Origin: Paraburkholderia bannensis NBRC 103871
Lineage (GTDB): Bacteria; Pseudomonadota; Gammaproteobacteria; Burkholderiales; Burkholderiaceae
Assembly: GCF_000685015.1 (NCBI RefSeq)
Contig: NZ_BAYA01000012.1
Location: forward strand, 1 to 64,000
Direction of reading: 5' to 3'
Length of the DNA stretch: 64,000 bases
Shown here: piece by piece, positions 53,837-63,614 of the stretch
Layout: every line of letters starts with the position of its first letter
Numbering within the stretch: position 1 is the stretch's first letter
Made by a program: the position numbers and the translations under genes
Notes under the pieces: model-generated
Databases searched by the model: none
What the model was told of the DNA's origin: nothing
The model's input: the letters and a program-made list of their open reading frames with translations, nothing else

Positions 53837-55003
53837 TTACTTGCCTTCGGCAGCCGCGACAACCTTCTGCGCAGCCTCTTCCATGCTGTCCGCCGAGATG
53901 ATCGGCAGGCCCGAGTCGGCCAGCATCTTCTTGCCGAGGTCCTCGTTCGTGCCCTTCATGCGCACGACGAGCGGCACCTTCAGGTCAACGGCCTTCGAAG
54001 CCGCGATCACGCCTTCCGCGATCACGTCGCAGCGCATGATGCCGCCGAAGATGTTGACGAGGATCGCCTTCAGCTCCGGATTCTTCAGCATCAGCTTGAA
54101 CGCTTCCGTGACCTTCTCGGTCGTGGCGCCGCCGCCAACGTCCAGGAAGTTCGCCGGTTCGCCGCCGAACAGCTTGATGGTGTCCATCGTCGCCATTGCG
54201 AGGCCCGCGCCGTTCACCAGGCAGCCGATGTTGCCGTCGAGCGAGATGTACGCGAGGTCGAACTTCGAGGCTTCGACTTCAGCCGGATCTTCTTCGTCCA
54301 GATCGCGGTAAGCGACGATTTCCGGATGGCGGAACAGCGCATTCGCGTCGAAGTTGAACTTCGCGTCGAGTGCGATGACCTTGCCGTCGCCCGTCACGTT
54401 CAGCGGGTTGATTTCAGCCAGCGACGCGTCGGTTTCCCAGAATGCCTTGTACAGGCCTTGCAGGATCGCGCGAGCTTGCGGAATCGAGCCAGCCGGCACG
54501 CCGATCTTCGCCGCGAGGTCGTCGGCCTGCGCGTCGAGCAGACCCGTGTCCGGATCGACGACGATATGGTGGATCAGTTCCGGATGCTTTTCGGCGACTT
54601 CTTCGATATCCATGCCGCCTTCGCTCGAACCCATCAGCACGATCTTCTGGGTCACGCGATCGACGACGAGGCTGACATACAGTTCCTGCTTGATGTCAGC
54701 GCCTTCTTCGATCAGCAGGCGGTTCACCTTCTGGCCTTCCGGGCCAGTCTGGTGCGTCACGAGCTGCATGCCGAGAATCTGGTTCGCGTACTCGCGAACC
54801 TGCTCAAGCGTCTTGGCGACCTTCACGCCGCCACCCTTGCCGCGGCCGCCCGCGTGAATCTGGGCCTTGACGACCCACACCGGACCGCCCAGCTCTTCAG
54901 CGGCCTTGACCGCGTCATCCACCGAAAACACCGGCGTGCCGCGCGGTACCGCGACGCCGAATTTCCGCAGGATTTCCTTACCCTGGTACTCGTGAATCTT
55001 CAT
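53837..55003 (-). CDS. sucC: Succinyl-CoA synthetase beta subunit
   Basis: This is the nucleotide-binding subunit, ATP-grasp family, of 388 residues. Motifs are MKIHEYQGKEILRKFGV at the N-terminus, VKAQIHAGGRGKGGGVK, EINPLNVTGDG for the metal site, and the GGATTEKVTEAFKLML region with NIFGGIMRCD. It forms an operon with sucD. The DUF2889 gene lies 51 bases upstream on the same strand. Confidence 0.97.
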   Translation of the reverse strand: MKIHEYQGKEILRKFGVAVPRGTPVFSVDDAVKAAEELGGPVWVVKAQIHAGGRGKGGGVKVAKTLEQVREYANQILGMQLVTHQTGPEGQKVNRLLIEEGADIKQELYVSLVVDRVTQKIVLMGSSEGGMDIEEVAEKHPELIHHIVVDPDTGLLDAQADDLAAKIGVPAGSIPQARAILQGLYKAFWETDASLAEINPLNVTGDGKVIALDAKFNFDANALFRHPEIVAYRDLDEEDPAEVEASKFDLAYISLDGNIGCLVNGAGLAMATMDTIKLFGGEPANFLDVGGGATTEKVTEAFKLMLKNPELKAILVNIFGGIMRCDVIAEGVIAASKAVDLKVPLVVRMKGTNEDLGKKMLADSGLPIISADSMEEAAQKVVAAAEGK

Positions 55004-55054
55004 GCGTGATTCCCTTCCGTCTGAGAGTTGGAGTGAACTTCGTTTCCGCTGTTG

Positions 55055-55750
55055 TTATTCATGCGCGACGGCGTCGGCCTTGCCCTCTTGGCGCGGTCCA
55101 TTGTCTTCGCGCACGCTGGCAGCGTCTGCGCTGCGCTCTTTCGAACGCGGCGCGTGGCCATACCAGCGCGGATAAAACTGCTTGACCGCGTCACCGTCGA
55201 ACCGCAGCGCGTGGCAGCGGCCGAGATGGAAAGGCGGTATTTCACCGGCGGCGGGTTCGTCGCCGGAAGTCTTGCCGAGATCCGGTCCGGACGCGTTGCC
55301 CGGATTGCCATTCGATGGATCCCACACGTCTCCCACGAACGCCTGGATGGCGACCGTCGGCAACACGCCCAACATTTCTGTGAGATGCGTGCAGCCCTGC
55401 GTGCCGGCAAGAAGTCGGCCCGCGTCGCGGCGGAAGTTCTGAAGGAGATTGAGCCCGATAAGGGCCCGATAGGCGGGACTGGCGTTCTGGCACTGACCGT
55501 CGTAGGGCACCCAGTCGGACGACGCCTCGGCGTCGACGACATTGAGCTTGCGATCGATCGTGATACGAAGCCAGAGTTCATGGATCGGCAAACCATTGGG
55601 CCTGACACCGGAGGCTAACACCACATCGCGAGGCTTGTGGTCGGTCAGGCACGCATCGATGTCCCACAGGCCGTCTTCGCGCTCATAGGCGACCGCCCGG
55701 ATAGCGCGCTGATGACGCAACTGGCGAGGCGCGGGCGGAGAGAGCGGCAT
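55055..55750 (-). CDS. DUF2889 family protein
   Basis: This is a soluble protein of 231 residues. The N-terminus (RQLRHQRAIRAVAYEREDGLWDIDACLTDHKPRDV) and the GCTHLTEMLGVLPTVAIQ segment match the DUF2889 family, of unknown function. The C-terminal 30 residues are charged and probably disordered. It is encoded just upstream of sucC; an operon is possible but no metabolic link is known. Confidence 0.85.
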   Translation of the reverse strand: MPLSPPAPRQLRHQRAIRAVAYEREDGLWDIDACLTDHKPRDVVLASGVRPNGLPIHELWLRITIDRKLNVVDAEASSDWVPYDGQCQNASPAYRALIGLNLLQNFRRDAGRLLAGTQGCTHLTEMLGVLPTVAIQAFVGDVWDPSNGNPGNASGPDLGKTSGDEPAAGEIPPFHLGRCHALRFDGDAVKQFYPRWYGHAPRSKERSADAASVREDNGPRQEGKADAVAHE

Positions 55751-55866
55751 GCTGGTCAGACCGGTTTGGAAAACTTCTCGATTTTAGCATACCGATTATT
55801 TGAGACAGGCGCGATTCCGCACCCCCTGTAGAGGCTTGTTTCCAGACGTTTTTTGAGCTGCGAGGC

Positions 55867-56700
55867 TCAATTTTCTGAAAAATCACCCTCAAAGTCGTCT
55901 TCGACGCCTTTGAGAATCTTGCCGATGATCGACATGGAAAAACCGCGCGCGGCAAGAAATCGGGCCTGGCGCGCGCGCTCGGCGGGCGTCCCGGGCAGCT
56001 GGCCGTACTTCTTCTGCCAGACCGCGCGGGCACGCGTGAGTTCCGTCTCGCGCAACTGCGTATTCACTTCTGCGATGAGGGCTTCGCCCACGGCGTGACG
56101 CTTGAGTTCGCTGACGATGCGCCCTGCGCCCACGCGCGCGGCACGGCGATAGACGACGCTTTCCGCGAAACGCGCATCGGAGAGCCAGCCGTCGCGCTCA
56201 AGCGCGTCGAGCAACGCTTCGAGCTGGTCGGCGTCTTCCGTGTAGGTCATCAGCTTGCGCGAGAGTTCGGCGCGGCTGTACTCGCGACGCGAGAGATAGC
56301 CGAGCGCGCGGCCCTTGAGCGAGCGCTCGGGGCGCTGTTTGCTCGCGGCGGCCGCGTTGGCCTTGCGCGCGGCGCGCATCGTGGAAGTGCGCTCGTAGCT
56401 GTCGCCCTCGTCTTCGCGGACTTTATCTACGGAGCGCGCGATATCGTGCGCGTCGAACGATTCGTCATCGTCGAAATCAGGTGTGGTGGAATGAGACAAA
56501 AGCGCAGGCTCAGAATGCACAAAGCCGCGATCGCCCGAATGGGCGTCGCGGCTTTGCGAGGTGATACGGGGTGAAGCGTCGGGCCGGTTGGCGGATGTTA
56601 ATTCACGACTCATGCCACGCAGGCGCCCCACCTCGTCCGAAGTCGAGGATGAAGCTTTCGCGGCCCCGGGCGACGCCGAGGCAAACCCGCGCTTGCGCAT
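55867..56700 (-). CDS. recX: Recombination regulator RecX with a long N-terminal extension
   Basis: RecX binds RecA filaments and limits their activity. The three-helix RecX repeats occupy about residues 115-277: SLKGRALGYLSRREYSRAEL, then LLDALERDGWLSDARFAESVVYRR and ARQARFLAARGFSMSIIGKIL. The first 105 residues are a disordered, partly acidic extension (FDDDESFDAHDIARSVDKVREDEGD) absent from short RecX proteins. The start is set at ATG 56700, with GGAGGGGGAG upstream; a GTG at 56703 is equivalent. It follows recA by 37 bases on the same strand, so SOS induction probably reaches it by read-through. Confidence 0.9.
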   Translation of the reverse strand: MRKRGFASASPGAAKASSSTSDEVGRLRGMSRELTSANRPDASPRITSQSRDAHSGDRGFVHSEPALLSHSTTPDFDDDESFDAHDIARSVDKVREDEGDSYERTSTMRAARKANAAAASKQRPERSLKGRALGYLSRREYSRAELSRKLMTYTEDADQLEALLDALERDGWLSDARFAESVVYRRAARVGAGRIVSELKRHAVGEALIAEVNTQLRETELTRARAVWQKKYGQLPGTPAERARQARFLAARGFSMSIIGKILKGVEDDFEGDFSEN

Positions 56701-56737
56701 CACAGTCGTGCTCCCCCTCCAGGGCCCGATTCAGGAC

Positions 56738-57814
<1,077 letters not shown>

Positions 57815-57914
57815 GAATCGTCCTTTGCTATGATGAACGGCGTCTGATGACGGTGCACGCGGCCGCCGGCGTCACCTGGGTGACGGATGGCGAGCGGTGC
57901 TAACGAACTCGGAC

Positions 57915-57943
57915 ACTGTATAAAAAAACAGTGGTTTTGGCAA
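57915..57943 (-). promoter_or_regulatory. recA promoter with LexA (SOS) box
   Basis: On the minus strand a -35 TTGCCA (57938-57943) and a -10 TACAGT (57915-57920) are 17 bases apart. The LexA box CTGT-N8-ACAG occupies 57916-57931 and overlaps the -10. It lies about 100 bases before the recA start. Confidence 0.9.
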
Positions 57944-58098
57944 GCACGTTTTCAACTAACGCGCGCGCCGAAACCGCGAATTTTCGGAGACCGCCGTGCG
58001 CCGCCCGCAGCGAGACACCTCGCCCGCGAACCCGGCGCCGGTGCTGCGAAGCGTGCCCAGCAAGACGCGGAGCGCTTCGAAGGCAACGCTTGCGCACC

Positions 58099-58833
58099 AT
58101 GCGAATCCTCATTGCCGAAGACGACAGCATACTCGCGGACGGTCTGGTTCGATCACTCCGCCAATCGGGCTATGCCGTTGATCACGTACGTACCGGCGTG
58201 GATGCCGATACTGCCTTGTCGATGCAGTCTTTCGACCTGCTGATCCTCGATCTGGGCCTGCCCAAAATGCCGGGCCTCGAAGTGCTGCGGCGTTTGCGCG
58301 CGCGCAATTCCAACCTCCCCGTCCTGATCCTCACCGCCGCCGACAGCGTCGACGAACGCGTCAAAGGGCTCGATCTCGGCGCCGACGATTACATGGCCAA
58401 ACCCTTCGCGCTCAACGAGCTGGAAGCGCGCGTGCGCGCGCTCACGCGGCGCGGCGCGGGCGGCGGCCCGACGGTCGTGCGCCACGGCGCGCTGTCGTTC
58501 GATCAGGTCGGACGCGTCGCGCGCATTCATGACCAGGTGCTCGATCTGTCGGCGCGCGAACTGGGCGTGCTGGAAGTCCTGTTGCAGCGGCTCGGCCGGC
58601 TGGTGTCGAAGGAGCAACTGGTCGATCACCTTTGCGAATGGGGCGAGGAAGTCAGCAACAACGCGATCGAAGTCTACGTGCACCGTCTGCGCAAGAAGCT
58701 GGAGACCGGCGGCGTGCAGATCGTGACCGTGCGAGGTCTCGGCTACTGCCTGGAGAAAGAAAAAGAGGCGGCGGCGCCAGCGCAGACCCAGTCCGCCCCG
58801 CCCGCCATGCCGTCCAGCCACTACTTCAAGTAA
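58099..58833 (+). CDS. OmpR-family response regulator (TctD/QseB-like)
   Basis: This DNA-binding regulator has 244 residues. The receiver has acidic residues at 8-9, the phosphorylation site Asp51 in LLILDLGLP and Lys in YMAKPF. The winged-helix domain contains SARELGVLEVLLQRLGRLV and SNNAIEVYVHRLRKKLE. The last 25 residues are an Ala/Pro/Gln-rich tail. The ATG at 58099 starts the fold; no strong ribosome binding site is visible. It lies 13 bases before its kinase gene. Confidence 0.92.
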   Translation: MRILIAEDDSILADGLVRSLRQSGYAVDHVRTGVDADTALSMQSFDLLILDLGLPKMPGLEVLRRLRARNSNLPVLILTAADSVDERVKGLDLGADDYMAKPFALNELEARVRALTRRGAGGGPTVVRHGALSFDQVGRVARIHDQVLDLSARELGVLEVLLQRLGRLVSKEQLVDHLCEWGEEVSNNAIEVYVHRLRKKLETGGVQIVTVRGLGYCLEKEKEAAAPAQTQSAPPAMPSSHYFK

Positions 58834-58846
58834 CCAGGCCGCTGCG

Positions 58847-60400
58847 ATGGCCGATCCGGCTCTCGACGACGAAGCGCGCGACGCGCGTTACGCCAATCCC
58901 TTCGCCCCGCCCGACGAAGCCGAAGCCGCCGCCGAGGCGCGCCCGCGCTCCCTCTTCGGCGAAATCCTCGACTGGATGCTCGCCCCGCTGCTGCTGCTCT
59001 GGCCGATGAGCATTGCGGTCACCTATCTGGTCGCCAAGTCGATCGCCAACGGGCCATTCGACCGTGCGCTCGAAACCGATGCCTACGTGCTCGCGCGCCA
59101 GATCCACCCGGTCAACGGCGTAGCCGAACTGACACTGCCCGACTCCACGCGCGACTTCCTGCGCGCCGACAACGTCGACAGCGTCTATTACCAGGTGCTC
59201 GGCAGCCGCGGCGAACTGGTGGGCGGCGACCGCGACATGCCGTTGCCGCGTGACGACGACCGCCCGTCGCCCGGCCTCGTCGAATTCCGCGACGACACGC
59301 TGCATGGCATCGATATCCGCGTCGCCTATACCACGGTCGAGCCGCCGCATCTGAGCGGCTCGCAGCCCGTGCTCGTGCAGGTGGCCGAGACGCTCGACAA
59401 GCGCCGCGCGCTCGCCAACGACATCATCAAAGGCGTGATCCTGCCGCAGTTCGTGATTCTGCCGCTCGCGATCCTGCTCGTCTGGTTCGGTCTTTCGCGG
59501 GGGCTCGCGCCGCTGCACGCGTTGCAGTCGAATATCCGCATGCGCCGCCCCGACGATCTTTCGCCGCTCGAAGCGCGCCGCGCGCCGCCCGAGATCGAGC
59601 CGCTCGTGACCTCGTTCAACGACCTGCTCACGCGCCTCGAACAGAACATGGAGCTGCAAAAGCGCTTTATCGCCGATGCCGCGCATCAGATGAAAACGCC
59701 GCTCGCGGGCCTGCGCACCCAGGCCGAACTCGCGCTGCGCCAGGACGCCTCGCCCGAGGTGCATCGCTCGCTCGAACAGATCGCGATGAGTTCGGAGCAC
59801 GCGGCGCGGCTCGTCACGCAACTGCTCGCGCTTGCGCGCGCCGAGAACCGCATGTCGGGGCAAATCTTCACGCCCGTCGATATCACCGAAGTCGCGCGCC
59901 ATGCGGTGCGCGACTGGGTGCAGCCCGCGCTCGCGCGGCAGATGGATCTGGGCTACGAAGGCCCGGACGAGATCGTTTCCGACCGTGAACCGCAGAGCTA
60001 CGAAGGCGAAGGCGCGGCATCGAGCGTCGTCGTCGAAGGCAATCCGGTGATGCTGCGCGAAATGCTGTCGAACCTGATCGACAACGCGATCCGCTACACC
60101 CCGACAGGCGGACGCATCACCGTGCGCGTGCGGCCCGAACCTGCCGCGCGCGTCGTGCATCTGGAGGTGGAGGACACCGGCATCGGCATTCCCGCCGCAG
60201 AACGCGAGCGCGTGCTGGAGCGCTTCTACCGCATCCTGGGCCGCGATGGCGACGGCAGCGGCCTGGGTCTCGCGATCGTGCGCGAGATCGCGACGATGCA
60301 CGGCGGCACGCTCACCATCGACGATCACGTCTATCAGGAAACGCCGCGCCTGGCGGGAACGCTCGTGCGCGTGACGTTACGCCTGCGCACTGCCAACTGA
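58847..60400 (+). CDS. Sensor histidine kinase, TctE-like (2CSK_N domain)
   Basis: This inner-membrane kinase has 517 residues. A 35-residue cytoplasmic N-terminus is followed by membrane helices at about 44-64 and 198-218 with a periplasmic 2CSK_N-type sensor domain between. The phospho-acceptor is His280 in AAHQMKTPLAGL. The catalytic domain has LSNLIDNAIRYTP, EDTGIGIP and GSGLGLAIV. A Glu/Gly-rich insertion lies between the dimerisation and ATPase domains. TctE relatives sense tricarboxylates; the neighbouring MHS transporter of organic acids makes a carboxylate signal plausible. Confidence 0.92.
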   Translation: MADPALDDEARDARYANPFAPPDEAEAAAEARPRSLFGEILDWMLAPLLLLWPMSIAVTYLVAKSIANGPFDRALETDAYVLARQIHPVNGVAELTLPDSTRDFLRADNVDSVYYQVLGSRGELVGGDRDMPLPRDDDRPSPGLVEFRDDTLHGIDIRVAYTTVEPPHLSGSQPVLVQVAETLDKRRALANDIIKGVILPQFVILPLAILLVWFGLSRGLAPLHALQSNIRMRRPDDLSPLEARRAPPEIEPLVTSFNDLLTRLEQNMELQKRFIADAAHQMKTPLAGLRTQAELALRQDASPEVHRSLEQIAMSSEHAARLVTQLLALARAENRMSGQIFTPVDITEVARHAVRDWVQPALARQMDLGYEGPDEIVSDREPQSYEGEGAASSVVVEGNPVMLREMLSNLIDNAIRYTPTGGRITVRVRPEPAARVVHLEVEDTGIGIPAAERERVLERFYRILGRDGDGSGLGLAIVREIATMHGGTLTIDDHVYQETPRLAGTLVRVTLRLRTAN

Positions 60401-60684
60401 CGTACGTAAGCCGAAACTGACGACGACAGCGTCAGAAACCGGCATGGGACTTTCCCTTATCCGGCTGCCGCGCAGCGATCGCAAGGTCGCACGATCAATT
60501 AAGTTAGATGCACGTTGATAGACGTTTGCGGGTAATTTGGCGAAATTACGAGCACAAAAAGCACTCCACCCTCATTTCCATGCCCCTATAAGCGCGTCAG
60601 AACCCCGTAAGTTTCCATTCCAATAATGCTGCGCAGGACCGCCTCGAACGCGGGCCCACACGCACATCAAAATTGGAGACACAT

Positions 60685-62343
60685 ATGGCAACCGTTGGCG
60701 GACAAGTCTCGCACGCGCCGATGACCAGCGACGAAAAACGCGTGATCTTCGCGTCGTCGCTCGGCACGGTGTTCGAGTGGTACGACTTCTATCTGGCCGG
60801 CTCGCTCGCGGCCTTCATCAGCAAAAGCTTCTTCTCCGGCGTCAATCCCACCGCAGGCTTCATCTTCACGCTGCTCGGCTTCGCCGCGGGCTTCGCGGTG
60901 CGTCCGTTCGGCGCGATCGTGTTCGGGCGGCTGGGCGACCTCGTGGGGCGCAAGCACACCTTCCTCGTCACCATCGTCATCATGGGTCTGTCGACGTTCG
61001 TGGTCGGCTTCCTGCCCGGTTACGCGTCGATCGGCATTGCCGCGCCGGTGATCTTCATTGGCATGCGGCTGCTGCAGGGCCTGGCACTCGGCGGCGAGTA
61101 CGGCGGCGCCGCGACCTACGTCGCGGAACATGCGCCGCCCGGACGCCGCGGCTTCTACACGGCCTGGATCCAGACGACGGCCACGCTCGGCCTGTTCCTG
61201 TCGCTGCTCGTGATCCTGGGCGTGCGCACGACCATCGGCGAAGAAGCGTTTGGCAACTGGGGCTGGCGCGTGCCGTTCGTCGCCTCGATCCTGCTGCTCG
61301 GCGTGTCGGTGTGGATCCGTCTGCAACTCGACGAATCGCCGGCCTTCAAGCGCATCAAGGCCGAAGGCAAGGTGTCGAAGGCGCCGCTCTCCGAGGCATT
61401 CGGCCAGTGGAAGAACCTCAAGGTCGTGATCCTCGCGCTGATCGGCGTGACGGCGGGCCAGGCCGTGGTCTGGTACACGGGCCAGTTCTACGCGCTGTTC
61501 TTCCTCACGCAGACGCTCAAGGTCGACGGCGCGAGCGCCAACATCCTGATCGCGCTGGCGCTCCTGATCGGCACGCCGTTCTTCCTGTTCTTCGGCTCGC
61601 TGTCGGACAAGATCGGCCGCAAGCCGATCATCATGGCCGGCTGCCTGATCGCGGCGCTCGCCTACTTCCCGCTCTTCAAGGCGCTCACGCACTACGCCAA
61701 CCCGGCGCTCGAAGCCGCGACCGCGCGCGCACCGATCGTGGTGATCGCCAACCCGGACGAGTGCTCGTTCCAGTTCAACCCGGTGGGCACCTCGAAGTTC
61801 ACGAGCTCATGCGATATCGCCAAGAGCGCGCTGTCGAAGGCCGGCCTGAACTACTCGAACGTGGCCGCTCCGGCGGGCACGCTCGCGCAGATCAAGGTGG
61901 GCGACACGACCATCGATACCTTCAACGGCAAGGCGCCGGGCGCCAAGGAGGCAGGCGCGGCGTTCGACAAGACGCTTTCGGGGGCGCTGAAGAGTGCAGG
62001 CTATCCGCTCAAGGCCGACCCGGCGCAGCTCAACTGGCCAATGACGGTGGTCATCCTGACGATCCTCGTGATCTTCGTGACGATGGTGTACGGGCCGATT
62101 GCGGCGATGCTGGTGGAGATGTTCCCGACAAGGATCCGCTATACGTCGATGTCGCTGCCCTATCACATCGGCAATGGCTGGTTCGGCGGCTTCCTGCCCG
62201 CGACGGCGTTCGCGATCGTGGCGGCGCGCGGCGATATTTACTCGGGCCTCTGGTATCCCATCATCATCGCGCTGGCGACCTTCGTGATCGGCATGCTGTT
62301 CGTGAAGGAGACCAAGGATTCGGATATCTACGCGCAGGATTGA
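60685..62343 (+). CDS. MFS transporter, metabolite:H+ symporter (MHS) family, with a large loop insertion
   Basis: This is an inner-membrane symporter of 552 residues. The N-terminal GTVFEWYDFYLAGSLAAF motif and the loop motif GRLGDLVGRKHTF are typical of the ShiA/ProP/KgtP group, which carries organic acids and zwitterions. Normal members have 430-460 residues; here an extra segment of about 110 residues at roughly 335-445 lies between late helices, with two cysteines (PDECSFQF and TSSCDIA) that could form a disulfide in the periplasm. The ATG at 60685 has GGAGA upstream. It lies 284 bases after the two-component system, which may control it. Confidence 0.92.
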   Translation: MATVGGQVSHAPMTSDEKRVIFASSLGTVFEWYDFYLAGSLAAFISKSFFSGVNPTAGFIFTLLGFAAGFAVRPFGAIVFGRLGDLVGRKHTFLVTIVIMGLSTFVVGFLPGYASIGIAAPVIFIGMRLLQGLALGGEYGGAATYVAEHAPPGRRGFYTAWIQTTATLGLFLSLLVILGVRTTIGEEAFGNWGWRVPFVASILLLGVSVWIRLQLDESPAFKRIKAEGKVSKAPLSEAFGQWKNLKVVILALIGVTAGQAVVWYTGQFYALFFLTQTLKVDGASANILIALALLIGTPFFLFFGSLSDKIGRKPIIMAGCLIAALAYFPLFKALTHYANPALEAATARAPIVVIANPDECSFQFNPVGTSKFTSSCDIAKSALSKAGLNYSNVAAPAGTLAQIKVGDTTIDTFNGKAPGAKEAGAAFDKTLSGALKSAGYPLKADPAQLNWPMTVVILTILVIFVTMVYGPIAAMLVEMFPTRIRYTSMSLPYHIGNGWFGGFLPATAFAIVAARGDIYSGLWYPIIIALATFVIGMLFVKETKDSDIYAQD

Positions 62344-62409
62344 GAGGGCATGCTGTTGGCGTAGTAGCCGCGATGGCTCCGGCTTCCTGAAAAAGTTTTG
62401 CCAAAGCGC

Positions 62410-62438
62410 TTGACAGGGTGCCAGGAGCCAGACATAAT
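62410..62438 (+). promoter_or_regulatory. Promoter of the CAU tRNA gene
   Basis: TTGACA at 62410-62415 and CATAAT at 62433-62438 are separated by 17 bases, a near-consensus sigma-70 promoter ending 12 bases before the tRNA. Confidence 0.9.
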
Positions 62439-62450
62439 CTCACTTCTCAA

Positions 62451-62527
<77 letters not shown>

Positions 62528-62531
62528 AATG

Positions 62532-62567
62532 CGAAAGCCGCTGTTTCGAAAGAAACAGCGGCTTTTT
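62532..62567 (+). terminator. tRNA terminator; left copy of an inverted hairpin pair
   Basis: AAAGCCGCTGTTTC pairs perfectly with GAAACAGCGGCTTT around a GAAA loop and runs into TTTTTC. A nearly identical copy in the opposite orientation lies at 63551-63586. Confidence 0.92.
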
Positions 62568-62631
62568 CTATTTCTCCACACCGAAACTTCGCTGTGCATT
62601 CACTCCCCGACTTAGCGTGCAGAAGCTATCG

Positions 62632-63114
62632 CTATCGCGCTTTCATGGGGAGCATCAACGTTAGCGGATGCACCGGCGACTCCCGGAAACCGTAGTACTC
62701 GTAAAACTGTTTTGCTCGCTCGTTCAGCGCATGAACCAGCAACGCTCGCACACCGGCATTTTCGGCGACGAATTGCACACGAGTCACGGCGTCCTGAAGC
62801 AAGGCTGCACCGAGTCTGGCGCCCTGCGCACGGGAATCAACGGCGAGTCTGGCGAGCACCATCACTGGTATCGGATCGGGCATATTGCGCCGTATGGCGC
62901 TTGACGTGTCCTGATGCGCAGCGGCCCCTGCTGCCAGAGCGTAATACCCAAACACGCACTGGTCCGCATCAGTCACAACAAAAGTGCGACTGGCCCCGTT
63001 CAAGTGATTGGTTAGCGCCCGCCGCTTGAGCCAGTCGTCCAGCGACGGCTCTCCGCAATTAAACCCGTCGAGTCGATGCGTCGCGGCGAGCGACTGAGGT
63101 GCTAAAAACTGCAT
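62632..63114 (-). CDS. GNAT-family acetyltransferase toxin (TacT/AtaT type)
   Basis: This is a 160-residue GNAT protein that, in characterised relatives, acetylates aminoacyl-tRNA and stops translation. The N-terminal FNCGEPSLDDWLKRRAL, the ARLAVDSRAQGARLGAALLQDAV acetyl-CoA-binding motif (R/QxxGxG/A type) and the C-terminal FYEYYGFRESP with the conserved Tyr are typical. It starts one base after the stop of a DUF1778 antitoxin gene, giving a standard TacA-TacT-like pair. The location 105 bases from a tRNA gene is coincidental as far as can be seen, though tRNA is the target class. Confidence 0.9.
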   Translation of the reverse strand: MQFLAPQSLAATHRLDGFNCGEPSLDDWLKRRALTNHLNGASRTFVVTDADQCVFGYYALAAGAAAHQDTSSAIRRNMPDPIPVMVLARLAVDSRAQGARLGAALLQDAVTRVQFVAENAGVRALLVHALNERAKQFYEYYGFRESPVHPLTLMLPMKAR

Positions 63115-63115
63115 T

Positions 63116-63388
63116 TCAAGCCTTGTCTGTACTCCACGGAGCCTTTATGGCCATCAGCCGCTCAAGGCCCGGATTGGCGTCTTGCGGCGCATCGAGCAAC
63201 GCAGTGAACTGCCGGAATCGATCCTCGTCCAGGCTGAAAAACACCTGGTCCAGCACGATTGCTCGCGCGCGCTCGCATGCAGCCTCTAGCATGAAATCGG
63301 AGCGATTCTTGCCAAGCAGGCTGGCCGCATGGTCGATCAAATCACGCTGCTCGGGCAGTGCTCGTAAGTTGATGGAGGCGTCACGCAT
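63116..63388 (-). CDS. DUF1778 antitoxin (TacA-like)
   Basis: This 90-residue ribbon-helix-helix protein has the DUF1778 N-terminus INLRALPEQRDLIDHAASLLGKNRSDFMLEAA, followed by a C-terminal segment (FFSLDEDRFRQFTALLDAP) that wraps the GNAT toxin in known complexes. The ATG at 63388 has GGAAGG upstream and starts the fold; the longer frame runs through the operator. It should repress its own promoter and neutralise the downstream acetyltransferase. Confidence 0.92.
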   Translation of the reverse strand: MRDASINLRALPEQRDLIDHAASLLGKNRSDFMLEAACERARAIVLDQVFFSLDEDRFRQFTALLDAPQDANPGLERLMAIKAPWSTDKA

Positions 63389-63409
63389 GACCTTCCCCTT
63401 AATGTATAC

Positions 63410-63451
63410 ACAACAGCTACACATACTATGGCGGCGTGTAGCTGTTGTCAA
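63410..63451 (-). promoter_or_regulatory. Promoter and palindromic operator of the DUF1778-GNAT pair
   Basis: On the minus strand a perfect -35 TTGACA (63446-63451) and a -10 TAGTAT (63423-63428) are 17 bases apart. A perfect 13-base inverted repeat, ACAACAGCTACAC (63410-63422) with its complement (63436-63448), brackets the -10 and spacer. This is the expected target of the RHH antitoxin. Confidence 0.8.
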
Positions 63452-63550
63452 CACAAGGCGCTCCGCTGTGATCGGCGCAAATTACACCAAACTCGTCACG
63501 CAAAATCGTCACTTGGCTGCCTGACTCCTGAATCTCTGCGCGTCGTCAAA

Positions 63551-63596
63551 GAAAAAGCCGCTGTTTCTTTCGAAACAACGGCTTCGTTTTTTGACG
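63551..63596. terminator. Hairpin terminator; right copy of an inverted hairpin pair
   Basis: AAGCCGCTGTTTC pairs with GAAACAACGGCTT (one mismatch) around TTTC and is followed by CG and six T on the plus strand. On the minus strand TTTTTC follows, so it can end the GGDEF gene transcript coming from the right. Positions 63551-63586 match the reverse complement of 62532-62567 with one mismatch and one gap. Confidence 0.85.
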
Positions 63597-63614
63597 ACTC
63601 AACTTCTGCCGCCC

